Shown: piece after piece, positions 43,536-56,017 of the stretch
Layout: each line of letters begins with the position of its first letter
Numbering within the stretch: the stretch's first letter is position 1
Assembly: GCA_051294375.1 (NCBI GenBank)
Contig: CM119264.1
Coordinates: 1,285,923-1,349,922 of the forward strand
Length of the DNA stretch: 64,000 nucleotides
Direction of reading: 5' to 3'
From: Paraspadella gotoi
Lineage: Eukaryota; Chaetognatha
Notes under the pieces: model-generated
Told to the model about the DNA's origin: nothing
The model's input: only the letters and a program-made list of their open reading frames with translations
Databases searched by the model: none
Program-made: the position numbers and the translations under genes

Positions 43536-44154
43536 GGTGTCTCAGGATTGAACCCGAAGGAAAAAACACTAAAGTTTTTCTTAGAGTTTGTGACTTTGTT
43601 GTATAATTTGTAAGCTGCAAGTGAATTAATTCTTTGGTTTTAGGCGATAATGACGACGACGACGACGATAAGACATGTTTTAAAATATTTAAAATTGTCA
43701 AAATAGTCATAAAAAAACGGACGAACAACGACTAAAAGAACAATAAAATTAAATGGTTATATATGAAGTTTACTAAAATTTGGACAGCTGATATGAAATA
43801 TTCTCTTTTCTTTTCTTTTCTTTTCTTTTCTTTTCTTTNNNNNNNNNNNNNNNNNNNNNNNNNNNNNNNNNNNNNNNNNNNNNNNNNNNNNNNNNNNNNN
43901 NNNNNNNNNNNNNNNNNNNNNNNNNNNNNNNNNNNNNNNNNNNNNNNNNNNNNNNNNNNNNNNNNNNNNNNNNNNNNNNNNNNNNNNNNNNNNNNNNNNN
44001 NNNNNNNNNNNNNNNNNNNNNNNNNNNNNNNNTCTCCGTGAAAATAAAGATAAAGTGAATCCATAACCAAGAAAAAGTGAAGATGATGACGAAGGAAGAA
44101 TCCAGTGAGAAACTTCATCAACGAAGTTCATTTGGGGTGAGAAGATTCACGGGT

Positions 44155-44320
44155 GTAAGAGTGAAGTGTGAGAGTGAAGTGTGAAGTGTGAGCGTAAAGT
44201 GTTAAGTGTGTGAATGAAGTGTGGGAGAAAAGTATTAATGTGATGAGTGAGTGTCAAGATTAAGTGAACATATGAAATATGAAGTGCGAGGTGTGAGTTG
44301 AAGTGTGAGTGCAGAGTATG
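44155..44320. repeat. gtgaagtgtga-type degenerate minisatellite
   Basis: Short units of gtgaagtgtgag, agtgtgagtg and similar, more regular at the 5' end. No coding signal. Confidence 0.75.
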
Positions 44321-44607
44321 TTTGTGAATCGTCAGGGTCGAGTTTACAGTGACAGTGAGAAGAGCGAGTATGAAAAGAAAGGGTGAAGCGAAAACGTGAA
44401 ACGGGTTTATGAAAATTCGCGCGACGCGAAACGAAAGATGGTGAATGTTTATAGGTTTTCCTTTTTGATTGAAAAGACTTTCAGTGAATTCAGTGACATT
44501 CAGTGACATTCAGTTGGATCACGAATAAAATTAGTGGTTTTTACTGTCAACCGTTTAAATAAAACTTTAATTAATCTTTCAATTGCTTGGTTTATATATT
44601 AAGTATT

Positions 44608-44645
<38 letters not shown>

Positions 44646-44835
44646 NNNNNNNNNNNNNNNNNNNNNNNNNNNNNNNNNNNNNNNNNNNNNNNNNNNNNNN
44701 NNNNNNNNNNNNNNNNNNNNNNNNNNNNNNNNNNNNNNNNNNNNNNNNNNNNNNNNNNNNNNNNNNNNNNNNNNNNNNNNNNNNNNNNNNNNNNNNNNNN
44801 NNNNNNNNNNNNNNNNNNNNNNNNNNNNNNNNNNN

Positions 44836-44869
<34 letters not shown>

Positions 44870-45901
44870 CGTGACCGGGAGAAACAGAAGGAAATGTCGT
44901 TAACAGAAATCTCGAATTGAAAATGGGGCAAGAACCTGCAGGGGAAAAACATAAGACTCTGGCGAGACAATAAACAATAACATTGGGGGGAAAAAAGAAA
45001 TAGAAATGAAGAGAGCGGGAGAGAAAGAAAGAAAGATCGATCTCCCTCCGTCTCCTATCTGCCATCTCCATCTCCCTCTCCTCTCTCCTCTCGCTCTCTC
45101 ATCATCCGTGCCCCTCCAGCTCCCGTGCCTCCCTCCCGCCCGCCACGGCCGCTGCTGCCGCCAGGCCGCCTCCCCCGTGCGCCCTTCCTACCCCCGCCGT
45201 TCCCTTTGGGGTGCCGCCGCTTCCCGGAGTGTCCCGTGCCGTGTGCGCGTGCCGTGCTGCAAGTTGTGCGCGTCCCGTTTCAGCGTGTGTGCCCTGCCGT
45301 GTTGGCGCCCAGTACTCCTAGTGACTGCGTGCCGTGTCCCGCTTCCGTGCCCCTCTGCCCTCTGCCGGTGCGCGGTGTGGTTGCCGTGTGCGTGCCCGAG
45401 TACTGTTTGTCCTCGTCCGGCGTCGCGTTTCCCGTGCGCCGTGGCGCCCGCGCGCGTTACTGCCCACCCGGGTGCCAGCGCCCCCGTGCACCCGGAGTCT
45501 TACTGACCTCAGCCGGCGCCGCGCCCCCCGCTGGTGCCTGTTTTCTAAGGTTATTTCTTTTTGCTTGCACCGACTTTCCGATGCGACTTCCGTCCCTTCC
45601 AAGTGCCATTACCGCTTGATACCGCAGCCTCCCCTTCGTAGGTTTTTCCTTGATCCCCCGTTTCCATCCCCTTTACTTCCTCTTTCCCTTGCTTTGGTAT
45701 CATACCTTAAGTCTTGCCCCCCGCGCGACGAGCGCGCGCGCAGAGCGCGAGCGCGCGAGCGCGCGAGGAGAGCGAGCGCGCAGCTCGGCGCGGCGGACCC
45801 CAGCAGCCCAGATTCGAGAGCGAGCGCGCGAGCGCGCGCTGCGAGCGCGAGAGCGAGGACGCGCGAAGAGACGAGAGAGACCAGGAGAGAGAGAGAGCGA
45901 G

Positions 45902-45937
<36 letters not shown>

Positions 45938-46190
45938 AGAAAGAGAATTTTAGGGAGAGAGAGAGAGAAGAGAGGAAGAGAGGAGGAGTAGAGAGAGGAG
46001 AGAGGAGGAGGGCGTGACTGGGCGGAGAGAAACAGAAGGATAATAGTCGTATTTAGAAACAGAAATCCTCGAATTGAAAATGAGGCGCAAGAACCACTGC
46101 AGGGGAAAAACATAAAGAACTCTGTGGGGAGACAAATAAGATCAATACATATGGGGCGGGGCGAAAAAAAGAAATAAAATGCAAGGAGAG
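44870..46190. repeat. Imperfect duplication flanking a GC-rich segment
   Basis: 44870-45000 (gcgtgaccgggagaaacaga ... cctgcaggggaaaaacataa) recurs at 46010-46165 with many small indels. Between them, 45100-45560 is very GC-rich with recurrent CCGTGY motifs, and 45715-45870 is a gcgcgagcgc repeat. No reliable gene. Confidence 0.7.
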
Positions 46191-46194
46191 CAGG

Positions 46195-46600
46195 ACGAAC
46201 GAAAAGAAAGAAAGAATGAATGAAAAAAAGGAAAGAGAAAGAAGAAAAGAAAAAAGAAATGAAAGAAAGAAAGCAGAAGAAAGAAATAAAAAGAAAGAGA
46301 AAGAAGAAAAAAAAGAAACCCAAGGCATGGAAAAAGAAAGCGAGAACAGAGTGAGAAGGGAGAAAGAAAAAGAAAAGAAAGAAAGAAGAAAGAAAGAAAG
46401 AGGAAAGAAAGAAAGAGAGAAAGAGAAAAGAAAGAAAGAAAAGAAAAACAATCCGGAGAGAGAGGAGGAGAGAGAGAGAGAAGAGAGAGAAAGAAGAAAG
46501 AAAGAAAGAGAAAGAAAGAAAGAAAGAAAGAAAGAAAGGAAAGGACAAAGAGAAGAAGAGAGAAAGACAAACAGAAATAGAAAAAAAAGAAATTTTTTTT
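46195..46600. repeat. Homopurine gaaa-type tract
   Basis: About 400 bp nearly all A/G (gaaagaaagaa, gagagaaagaag). Followed by a 25-N gap at 46652-46676 and a gcagttgcagcagtcgcagc repeat (46690-46750). Confidence 0.85.
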
Positions 46601-46799
46601 TTTTGTGTTCATCGTTCTTCGTATATTCGATCCTCCGCTCATTTACCGCCCNNNNNNNNNNNNNNNNNNNNNNNNNGCAGCACCGGCCTCTCCAGCCCCA
46701 GTTGCTGTCGCGGCAGTTGCAGCAGTCGCAGCCGAAGCTGTTGCAACTGCAAAGTGTTTTTTGTTTGTTGTGGCAACAATCGACGTAATATGTGTTGTG

Positions 46800-49760
46800 T
46801 CTATCGTCAACGAAAAAGTTTTTCTATTTAAATTAATAATTAATTAATTAATTAATTAATAATTAAGTATTTCTAAAATAGTAAAATAAGACTTTTATGA
46901 AAACCGTATATAAATATATGAGAAATAATCTAAACTGTAGTAATATGTAAATGAGCTTGAAAAACTCAAATATTGAAATTTAACCACAAGTTATTCATTG
47001 GGGTTAAATTTATTTATTTTTTTTTATGAAATTGGTACAACCAATATAAAAAATATATAATGTTTTTTTTTCACAATTCTACTTTTTAATATCGTTGTTT
47101 TATAATATGACGTTTACATAACATTTTTAAAAAATGCAACGATCAATTAACAACTTGTTATTATTGGCCTACGTTTTTCTTGTTTCTGTTTCGTTATCAT
47201 CGATTCGCGAAAACATGATTCAACCATATATATCATCATTACCTTAATACTCGTCCTCTTTCACATTCGGTGATAAAAAAACAAAAGAGGTCACGTGATT
47301 CATCGTCGTTTCCGACATCAAATTCTTCTTGAGTCAACGATTTTAAAAATCGCGTCGAAACTAATATCAATGATGTCGTCGTTGTTGTTGTCGTTGTTGT
47401 CGTGTTGTTGTTGTTGTTGTTGTCGTCGTCTTCTTCTTCTTTTTCACCTTCAATGTTGATGGACTGGAAATTTCCTTATTTCAGGTCAACTGACTTCGAA
47501 TCACAAGTCTCTCTNNNNNNNNNNTACATAAGTACAGCCTTTCAGATATTGCGAGGTTCTTATTAATGTTTTTCTTGTAGGAATGATGAGTGATATGTAG
47601 TTAAAAAAAAACTATGGCATGAAGTGATATAATAATATAAAAAGATATAAATAACAAATAAAATAATTAGTAATAAATATTTAATTAAAATTGTGAAACA
47701 AGAAATTTTGAACTTTTAAACAGGGTAATTAATTTGGGAAAGTCGTTTATAAAAGAGCGGAAGGCTTATTTAAACATAATTTAATAGTATAATTAAATCT
47801 AATATAATATTAATATAATATAATATTAAATATAATTAAACATAATTAAACAGTATAAATTAAAAAAAAAAGGTTGACCAAAAAAGTGGAGAAAAATATC
47901 AGAGTGAAAATAAGGATCGTGTCTTCTCTCCCTCGTCGTTTCCGTTTCACGCATCCAAACTCACGGTTTCACGCTTTTCCGTGACTCATAAAGATAATCG
48001 AACAAAAATCTCTTCATCCGCGAATAAAAAGAAAGAAAAAAAAAAGAGAAAGAAACGAATTATTTCAGTTTAAATTTATACTAAAATTTTGTTTTGAGGT
48101 TTAAAAATTAAGGAAGGGTTAGGAAAAGAGATTAGGTTAAGGATTAAGTTAGGGATTAATTAAAGATTAAGGATTAGGATTAAGGATGGGATTAACCATT
48201 TAGATAAAGAAGATTAAATCAGTTTTTTTAGGTTTTAATACAAAATTGACTTCGGGTTTAAAGCGAAACAATTTTCGCGAACCTGATTCTTTTATTTTAC
48301 TTAGTGCGTGGATGCATCTCTGCTTTTGGATTATTGTTGATCGATCCGTCAACTGTAATTGTTTATTGTTGAATTGTTAAATAAATATTTTTTTAACAAT
48401 TTACTGTTATATGTAGTTTATGCGCAATCTATAGTAACGACGAAGGACCATTTAAAGAAGTTAGTAGATGTATGTTATTTTTTTTTTTACTAATTTTAAA
48501 AAAACAAAATACGTCGTTGTCGATGCATCTTGAATACTTTTGACTTTAAGGGGACCTAGTGATAAAAATGATATCATAAGCTTAAGCGGTCTATTCATCA
48601 AAGGAATTGAATGGTGATAGTCATAATTTTCTTTGCACGGGAAAGTGGCAAAAATAATTCCTATCTTTTATTTGTAGCGGAAACAAAAATTTAACAATTA
48701 TGAAAAAACATTTAGTTAAACCTACCTTAAATATTTATATAATCTATTATTTTATTTTTGTGTTAGAAAGTATTTTTTTACTAAATTCCAATTTTTTATT
48801 TTTTACTGTACAAAGCTACAATTTTAGCGTTTAAGCCTCACTTGAACAAAGGCTTTACAAGACTTAATATTTTTATATTTTTATATTTACTTAAAAGCAG
48901 ACAAATCAAACCTAAAATTTTATTGTTACAGAAACAATAACTGTAATAATATTAATTAATATTCATATTCATCCTAAAATATATTATTAAACTATTATTG
49001 AGTGTCCTAATTAAACAATTAAAAAATTTAGCAAAAGCTAAAGAATCTTTCTTTTCTTTTTATATTTATATTTACTCAAAGAGTTTTATTTCATCCAATT
49101 AACAGAATCATTGAAAAGAAAGTTTAAATAAAATCAGTCGCATACCTTAAATTTTGATTCTATTCCAGTTTTTTCTGGTATAAATTTTGAAAAGCTCGAA
49201 ATTTTTTTTAAAATTAGTATCTTACCCTTTTTGAAAAAAAAAATTTAAACTTGCAAAGAAGAATTTTCTTCTTACCGATTTTTTAAAGAAAATTAATCTG
49301 GCTGATTTTATCGAATTTTTTAACTACTTTCCCAAATCGATTTTATAGAAGAAAAAATTATCAGGTCAGAACCAGCTTAACGTTAAAGGTGTCAAATCGT
49401 TATTTCCTTTACCCCCCCTGTTCACTTGGTCCCCTTAAGTTGTAAAATATTAAACGTTGTGATGAGAGAAAAGAGAGAGAGAGATGTTTGAAAAGAGGAG
49501 AGAGAAAAAATAGAAAGTAAGAGAGGATAAGAAAAAAGAAAGAAAAGAGATCATAGAAAGAGAAAGAAAAGAGAAAGAAAAGAGATGATAAAAAAATACT
49601 AAAATAATAAAAAAATGTATATGATGGAAAGAGAAAGAAAAGAAAAGAGAAAAAAAAGAGATGACAGAAAAAAATTAAAATAAAAGATATGATCGAAAGA
49701 GAAAGAAAAGAAAAGAGAAATAAATAGAAGAGAGAAAAGAGAAAAGTAAAGATTCACAGA
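46800..49760. other. AT-rich intergenic DNA, no gene seen
   Basis: Contains (GTTGTC)n at 47375-47430, a 10-N gap (47515-47524), a TTAGGG-like degenerate interior resembling the TIR family at 48080-48200 and gagaaagaaaaga runs at 49450-49760. No splice-bounded conserved ORF recognised. Confidence 0.6.
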
Positions 49761-49937
49761 AAAGTGAGAGTGAAAGATCATTTACACTTTACGGTTCACG
49801 CGTTTATGGTTTCCAGTGAAAATCTGTATGTCGACGAAAAAATAGTTAAGCTGATATTTTTATTTCAGTTTAAGATAACAAACATCTGGGATATACAATG
49901 TAATGTTTATGTTGTAAACTGTAAACAAGCAGTTTTA

Positions 49938-49939
<2 letters not shown>

Positions 49940-50016
<77 letters not shown>
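49940..50016. repeat. (AG)n microsatellite
   Basis: About 38 pure AG units in AT-rich surroundings. Confidence 0.9.
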
Positions 50017-50017
<1 letters not shown>

Positions 50018-50332
50018 GATGAAAAAGGTGAACAAGCAAAAAACGTATATTAAAAAATCTAAGTGCATCTTGTAAAATATGACTCCCTTAGATATGTAAC
50101 GAACTTAAAAGTTAAAAGTACAAACATGACGTAAATTATTGTAATTTACTACAACTGTTAACATAGTAAATTTTCTTGATATCCTTTCCCGATTCCATGC
50201 AACGTCTTCTATTATGTCAATTTTCAGCCCAACAAATTCTGATTTCCGATCGCAAGAAATACTTTTGTCTTTGATAAATGTCTCTTCTCGTGCGGATACT
50301 TTTGGAGTTTTGCACGCCGCACCTCGATATTG

Positions 50333-50430
50333 CACGTACGGACGCCAACATGGCACGCACGGACGCCAACATCGCACGTACGGACGCCAACCTCGCACGC
50401 ACGGTCGCCATGATCGCACGCACGGTCGCA
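50333..50430. repeat. 18-bp minisatellite, about 5 copies
   Basis: Unit cacgtacggacgccaaca / cacgcacggacgccaaca; 18 bp keeps a reading frame (minus strand about RPCVRCW). Confidence 0.88.
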
Positions 50431-50434
50431 CGTA

Positions 50435-51050
50435 GACGATAGTTTGACAGAAACTCAATTTCTCGAATCGAAGATTAATGACGCCGAGAGAGAAAAGACG
50501 GTGGGGGGGCGGATGGGGGCGGAGGGGGGCGGAGAGAATGTGAGGGTGGCGTCGGATGTTAGAGTGAATGGGGAAGTAGAATTAGCCACCTCACTTTACA
50601 GATTCACCATTTCAACATTATCTTCACTTCGGTTTATACAAGATGATCTCTTTCAGCTTTTTCGAAGCCGAGGCTTGGATAAAATAAATCGATTAGGTTC
50701 TGGGATTAGGAACGGAAACGGGTTACTTTCGGAAAATAGTGCCGAAAATTACTTATGAATGTAGCGAGGACTGAGCTGGAAAGAATAATGTGACATCGGG
50801 GTGACCGAGATGGTGAAATTCTGGTTGATCACGAGAAAGAAAAGATGAGAAAATATCACGAAAAATTGGGACGCGAAATATTGAATATCGGATTTTCATT
50901 TTTCTTTCGAGTTTTAGTTAAAAGTTTAAACAAATTGAAAAGAAAAAATACTTAAACCAAAACAAAGTAATTTTCTCAACATCCGTTTATGATGGGGATG
51001 AAAATGTATTGATTGAAAGAATATTGTTTTGGGGGATAACAACCCAGATA
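50435..51050. other. No gene recognised
   Basis: Contains a g-rich stretch (50500-50570) and, near 50690-50740, a gattaggttctgggattagg ... gggttactttcggaaaata segment resembling the right end of the TIR family. Confidence 0.45.

Positions 51051-51052
<2 letters not shown>

Positions 51053-51096
<44 letters not shown>
51053..51096. repeat. (GAC)n microsatellite
   Basis: About 15 units. Further GAC/GTC-rich segments at 51605-51670, 51725-51925 and 52409-52443 (the last runs into an N gap). Confidence 0.9.
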
Positions 51097-51097
<1 letters not shown>

Positions 51098-51724
51098 TAT
51101 ATACGGGATAGTTTTACGTAAAATTCCAGGAAAAGGCGAACGTTTTTGAAATAAATAGGATTAAATATACTTTTAAAAAATAGATTAAAAAAGACTTTAG
51201 ATGAATTAGATAAAAAATATACTTAAAAAATACTATAAATACTTAAAATAAATAGTCTAAAAAATACTTCAAATAAATTGACGAAAAAAATTTAATAAAA
51301 TAAATTGACAAAAACATAAAACATACTTACGTAAATGAACTAAAAATACTTGAAAATTAAATTGAATAAAAAAAACTTAGAAAAAAAATTGACCTAAAAA
51401 AATACTTAAAAATAAATTGTCCATTTCCCCAAATTACCATTAATTAATATAATTAATTTGACTTAAAAGTCGAAAGGCGTCAGAGTTTCCTAACCTTATC
51501 TAACGGAACGACCACAATTTAATCACAACCGACTCAGATCACAACCACATCACATCTTGTGAGACCAAAAAAAGACGGAGATGCCAAAGGACCGAAATAG
51601 AAGAAGACGACGACGACCACGACGACGATGATGACGACGATGACGACGACGACGACCACGACGACGACGATGCGTCTCCACCAAACGTCAGAATCTAGAC
51701 TTGATCGCTTTGACTCTCGATAAA

Positions 51725-51925
51725 AATGTCGTCGTCTTGATCGTCGTCGTCGTCATCATCGTCGTCATGATTGTCGTCGTTATCATCGTCATCTTCTTCG
51801 TAGACGTCATCATTGATGTTATCGTTATCATCATCATCTCTGTCATTATCATTGACGAAGTTGACGACGATGACGACGAAGAAGACGACGACGACGAAGA
51901 CGACGCTGACGACGACGACGATAGG
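51725..51925. repeat. Imperfect inverted GTC/GAC repeat
   Basis: The left half is GTC/ATC-rich and the right half GAC/GAT-rich, so the arms are largely complementary over about 80-90 bp each. ORFs of V/I or D/E character are artefacts. Confidence 0.7.
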
Positions 51926-52407
51926 TTGACGGACCGAAACTTTCTTTCATTGACGTCGTTTGTCAACGTAGCGTCAACGTAGCGTCAACGTAGCGTAAAC
52001 TTTTTGAGATTTTTTTAAACCTTTTATACAATTATAAACTATTTTAATATATTTTAGTAATGCATTTTGACTGAAAGTTGTTTTTTTTAATTTATTATTT
52101 TTATTTCAATCAAGACTCTCTCACAGTCTCGTTTATTTACTCCCACATTATTTGGTTTCCTGGTTTAATATTTTTAATAATGTTTCAACTAAATAAAAGT
52201 ATTATATCGGGAAATACTATATTGTACTCTGCTCTAGCATCAAAATACAAGTGGCTGTATTTAATGAAATTGATACATTATGTTAAACATAAAGAGTATT
52301 CATAACATACAAATTATTATACAACCAAGTCTGTTTTTTATATGTTGACTCTTTTTCTTTGTCTCGCGTTTCTCTTCCCACGATATTAGAGCCGGACGCC
52401 GTGGGCG

Positions 52408-52443
<36 letters not shown>

Positions 52444-52844
52444 NNNNNNNNNNNNNNNNNNNNNNNNNNNNNNNNNNNNNNNNNNNNNNNNNNNNNNNNN
52501 NNGGAATCCCTCGTTCCACCATTGCAAATTTTTTACGGCGATTTCATTTCACCTTCGTACCTCAATTCGCTTTACGAGAGCATGCCCAGACGAATGCAGG
52601 CAGTGGTCGATGCCGAGGGAGGGCATACCAAATATTGAGAATGTTTTACCCATGTTTTGTATATTTTTTATTGAATAAATGAACTTTTAAAAAAAAATGT
52701 TTCTAACTTTTTTCCTAGATAGTAAGTTAAGCTTTTAAAGATTTGGAAAAGACACAGCAAAGTTTCAATTTAATTTACATATTGTAGCAGTTTACATTAT
52801 TTCTCTAATCTTTAAATTTGATTTTTTAAGTAGTTGTTCTTTAC

Positions 52845-52975
52845 TAATTTAATTTAATTTAATTTAATTTAAATAAATTTCATTTTAATAAATTTAATTT
52901 AAATTAATTTAATTTAATTTAATTTAATTTAATTTAATTTAATTTAATTTAATTTAATTTAATTTAATTCATTTT
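52845..52975. repeat. (AATTT)n pentanucleotide repeat
   Basis: About 25 imperfect units of taatttaattt in AT-rich DNA (52.0-53.2 kb) without gene signal. Confidence 0.9.
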
Positions 52976-53221
52976 AATTTAATACTGATACTTTTATTGC
53001 CACCTCGCTTGGTAATTTGGGTAAGCATTTACTATCAATAAACGCTAATTGGACTGATTTTTTTCCCAGTTTTCTCATACAGTTTTTAAATTAAGGTAAC
53101 TCAAATATGAATTTATATTTCGATAAACTTGTTCGTAAAACTGCCACTAAAGCCCCTCAACCTTCGAGAAATCGTTTCGAGTTGTTGAATGTTAAAACTC
53201 GGAAAGTAAAGTTTAAAGCGA

Positions 53222-53610
53222 ACAAGAGAAAAGTAAGTTCTCTTGAAAGGCTAAGTTTTGACTTTGGACATCAGGAATAACATTCCGCAAAGGTCGCAAT
53301 AATATGCTCCACAGTGCGAGAAGTAACGCATGGACGCATAGGCGAAAGAAGAATTCTGGGGAGAGAGAGAAGGCAGCTCGTAGAAACAAAGTGTTCAATT
53401 ATGTAGTTAGAGTAGAAGAGAAGAGAAAGAATTCTTTCACGCGAGTAAGATTGAGCACGAGCATGAGAGAGAGAGCAAGGAGAACAGTTAGAGAGGAGAG
53501 GAAGCTGTCATATATATTGAAACCCGCGAGTTAGAACAAGAAGATTTTAAGCTATGTTTAAGTAATAAAGAAAACACTACCTAACAAGTGTAATACCATC
53601 AAGTAAAGAG
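53222..53610 (+). repeat. Dispersed repeat, left copy flanking the NR2C locus
   Basis: taagttctcttgaaaggcta, ttttgactttggacatcagg, aataatatgctc and gaagaattctggggag are shared with 60703-61055. The 3' part (gcgagtt...gaaaacactacctaac) resembles the 62.3-62.8 kb repeat units. Confidence 0.75.
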
Positions 53611-54185
53611 AGCGAGAGAGGAGAGAGTGCAGAGATGACCTCGCACGTACGAGAGAGATGAGGGATGAGGTAGAGAGGATCTCGAGATGAGAGAGAGCTT
53701 TCGCCCTCATCTTTTTCTCATCTCGTCATTCAGCTCGATCGTTGGTGTTTATCACTCTTTTCGCGATTGCTCTGTGTCCTCACGAGGAGGTTGGCCGCCT
53801 CTACCCTCGCCGCTGATCTTCGTCTCAGAACTCCCGGAGGGCGATTATGCCGTCCAAGGTTTTCTCCTCGACGAACGATGACCTCCACCCTTTTCCTTTC
53901 TCTTCCTTTCTCTTCCCTTTTCTTCATTTTTTATATTCGCCCTGCGACGGCTTCGTCCCCTCGGGATTTCGGACACCGGTTTCCATGACAACGAAGGATA
54001 GTCCATCGTACGGAATCGAAACTAAATTTGCGGTGAAAAATACGAAAGAAAAAAAAGTAAAACAAATCTCTCTCTCTCTCTCATCTCATCGTTTTTAGTC
54101 ATCAGGAAAGAATGACCTTTAGTCCGTTGGGCTAATGAGGAAGTTTTTGCCGCTGGAAAAATTATTTTTTGTTCCCGCTGCATAG

Positions 54186-54444
54186 CCTTTGCTCGATGCG
54201 TCTGAGAAGGAGCGGCGCTCACGGCAGGAATTGGTTGCGAAACAATTAATGGAGAAAGATGTAAGAGAGGTAGAGAGAGAGAGAGAGAGAGATGGAGAAA
54301 TAGCGTCACATGCACGCACGCCACGCAATGGCCGCAAGACAACACGTCGGAATGGTTATCTGTGCTCGAGGCGCCCGAGCAACTCCTCTTCCTTAACCTG
54401 GCCGATTTTTTTCAGACGCTGACCGATGCGCGTGAACCCGAAAA
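54186..54444 (+). CDS. Unassigned coding-like fragments (two possible exons)
   Basis: Between a tgcatag acceptor (54187) and a gat|gtaaga donor (about 54260) one frame reads LLDASEKERRSRQELVAKQL then MEKD, a charged helical segment. Then about 54336-54444, bounded by cgcaag and aaag|gtgacg, reads DNTSEWLSVLEAPEQLLFLN then LADFFQTLTDAREPEK. The residue mix is protein-like and unlike the surrounding repeats, but I do not recognise the family. It could be a separate gene or upstream exons of the NR2C locus. Confidence 0.3.
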
Positions 54445-54479
54445 GGTGACGGGGTCATCAACGTAATTCTTGTATTACG

Positions 54480-54855
54480 CGCTTTTTCAGAGAGAGAAGA
54501 GGGAGAGAGAGAGAGATCTCCTCTCCTCTCTCCCGACGGTGATAAGAAAATCTCCGCATCGTTATAATTAATATTTCTTTTGGTCCGATTTTAAGAGCTC
54601 ATGTTCTGAGGCTTGCGATGAGCGCTCGCGTCGTCACTCGACTCCCCCGTGGCGATTAACGATGTAACTTGCGCAATCTCCGAGGCCAGAGAAAGAAGGC
54701 GGCATGACGCTCAATGTTGTGTTCTCAATCCAACGATTTTCGCCCTCGATCCTGCCCGCCCTTGGCCTACCAGCTGCCCGCCCGGGGCCGCCTTTACTCG
54801 TCTCAGTCTCCCTTCTCTTCTCGCGCTCTTCTCTCAGTTTTTCTCTAGTTCCTCC

Positions 54856-54893
<38 letters not shown>

Positions 54894-55560
54894 CTTCTCA
54901 TCTCTCTCTCTCTCTGTTTTTGAGAGTCATTGCCTTCGCAAGTGCAAACTTTTTTCCCTAATTTTTTCCGCTGCATTTTTCAATTGTTCAGGAATTTTTT
55001 CTTATTTTTGTGCAGCGAACGCGTTAAGAGAAAAATACACACACAAAAGAAACTGGTTCAGCGCTACTACTAAGAAGTTCTAAAAGAAGGAAATTAAATT
55101 TTAATGGCGAACAAGTCGAGCAAAAAAAAGTCAAGTTTGCCTCTAAGTTTAAAAATATCGTCGCTCGATTTCCGTCGAAGTCGAAAGAAATTCTGGGCCG
55201 CCAATCGTTGCATGCATCCTGGGGCTTCGAGCCGAAGCTTCCGTATTGAAGCTCGGGGATTCGCTCGTGACCCTGGACGAACCCTGCAGTTCTTTCACCC
55301 ACTCGCATGCGCTGCCGCTCCGCTTCTCCCTCCTTACCGTACAACTCCTAATGGCGTAACATCATAAAGGCACGCGGCCCCCTCCTCGTTCGCCATCTCC
55401 TCCCTCTCTTCTTCGCATTCGCGCCCTCGTCTCTCTCTCCTCTCTCTCTCTCTCCTCACTCCTCCTCTCTCTCATCTCTCTCTCTCGTTCTCTCTCTCTC
55501 GTCTCTCCTCTCTCTCTCTCATTCATCCCATTCGTTCTCTACTGTTTTCTCCGCAGGAAT
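54480..55560. other. No confident gene upstream of NR2C
   Basis: Mixed GC-rich DNA with CT tracts at 54850-54925 and 55430-55540. Several overlapping ORFs on both strands (for example minus 55024-55344) show no recognisable domain. Confidence 0.45.
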
Positions 55561-55866
55561 TATGCGCCAAGGACGAGCGAGAGCGAGCGTCGTCTCTTCG
55601 CTTCGAGCTTCCGAATTCCGAATACATTTACGTTCGCCTCCGACATGGGAAGGAGACTACATTTCCCTAAAGCCTCAGTGCCTTTATTTTCTCGTTGCTG
55701 CTTGGAAGAAAAATTCCATACTTAACAAACTGAAAGCTAAGATCTAACTAAAAAAATAAATAAACGCGCGAAGGCAGACGATAAAGTGGTCCAGTCAAAG
55801 TGTCCCTTCGTCCTGAAAAAAAACAAAAAAAAAACCCGGCATTTCCTGATTCTCCCGACGCCGGAA

Positions 55867-56017
55867 ATGCCTTCTTCGTCGGCGTCGGTCGCCCGTCGGC
55901 CCTCCCAGCCTCGTGGCTTCCGCGCTGTCGGCTGTCTCCGGCGCCGTCAACGCCGCGCAAGCTTCCTAACTCCGCCTCCGCCAAAACTGCAGCTGCTGGC
56001 CGCCGCGGGACAGTCCG
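55867..56017 (+). CDS. NR2C: NR2C candidate first coding exon
   Basis: The ATG at 55867 opens MPSSSASVARRPSQPRGFRA and continues to KLQLLAAAGQS at a G|gtgagg donor. Phase 1 joins the next exon in frame (ELAFKQ). CpG-rich. The low-complexity N-terminus is not diagnostic; the start choice is inferred. Confidence 0.5.
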
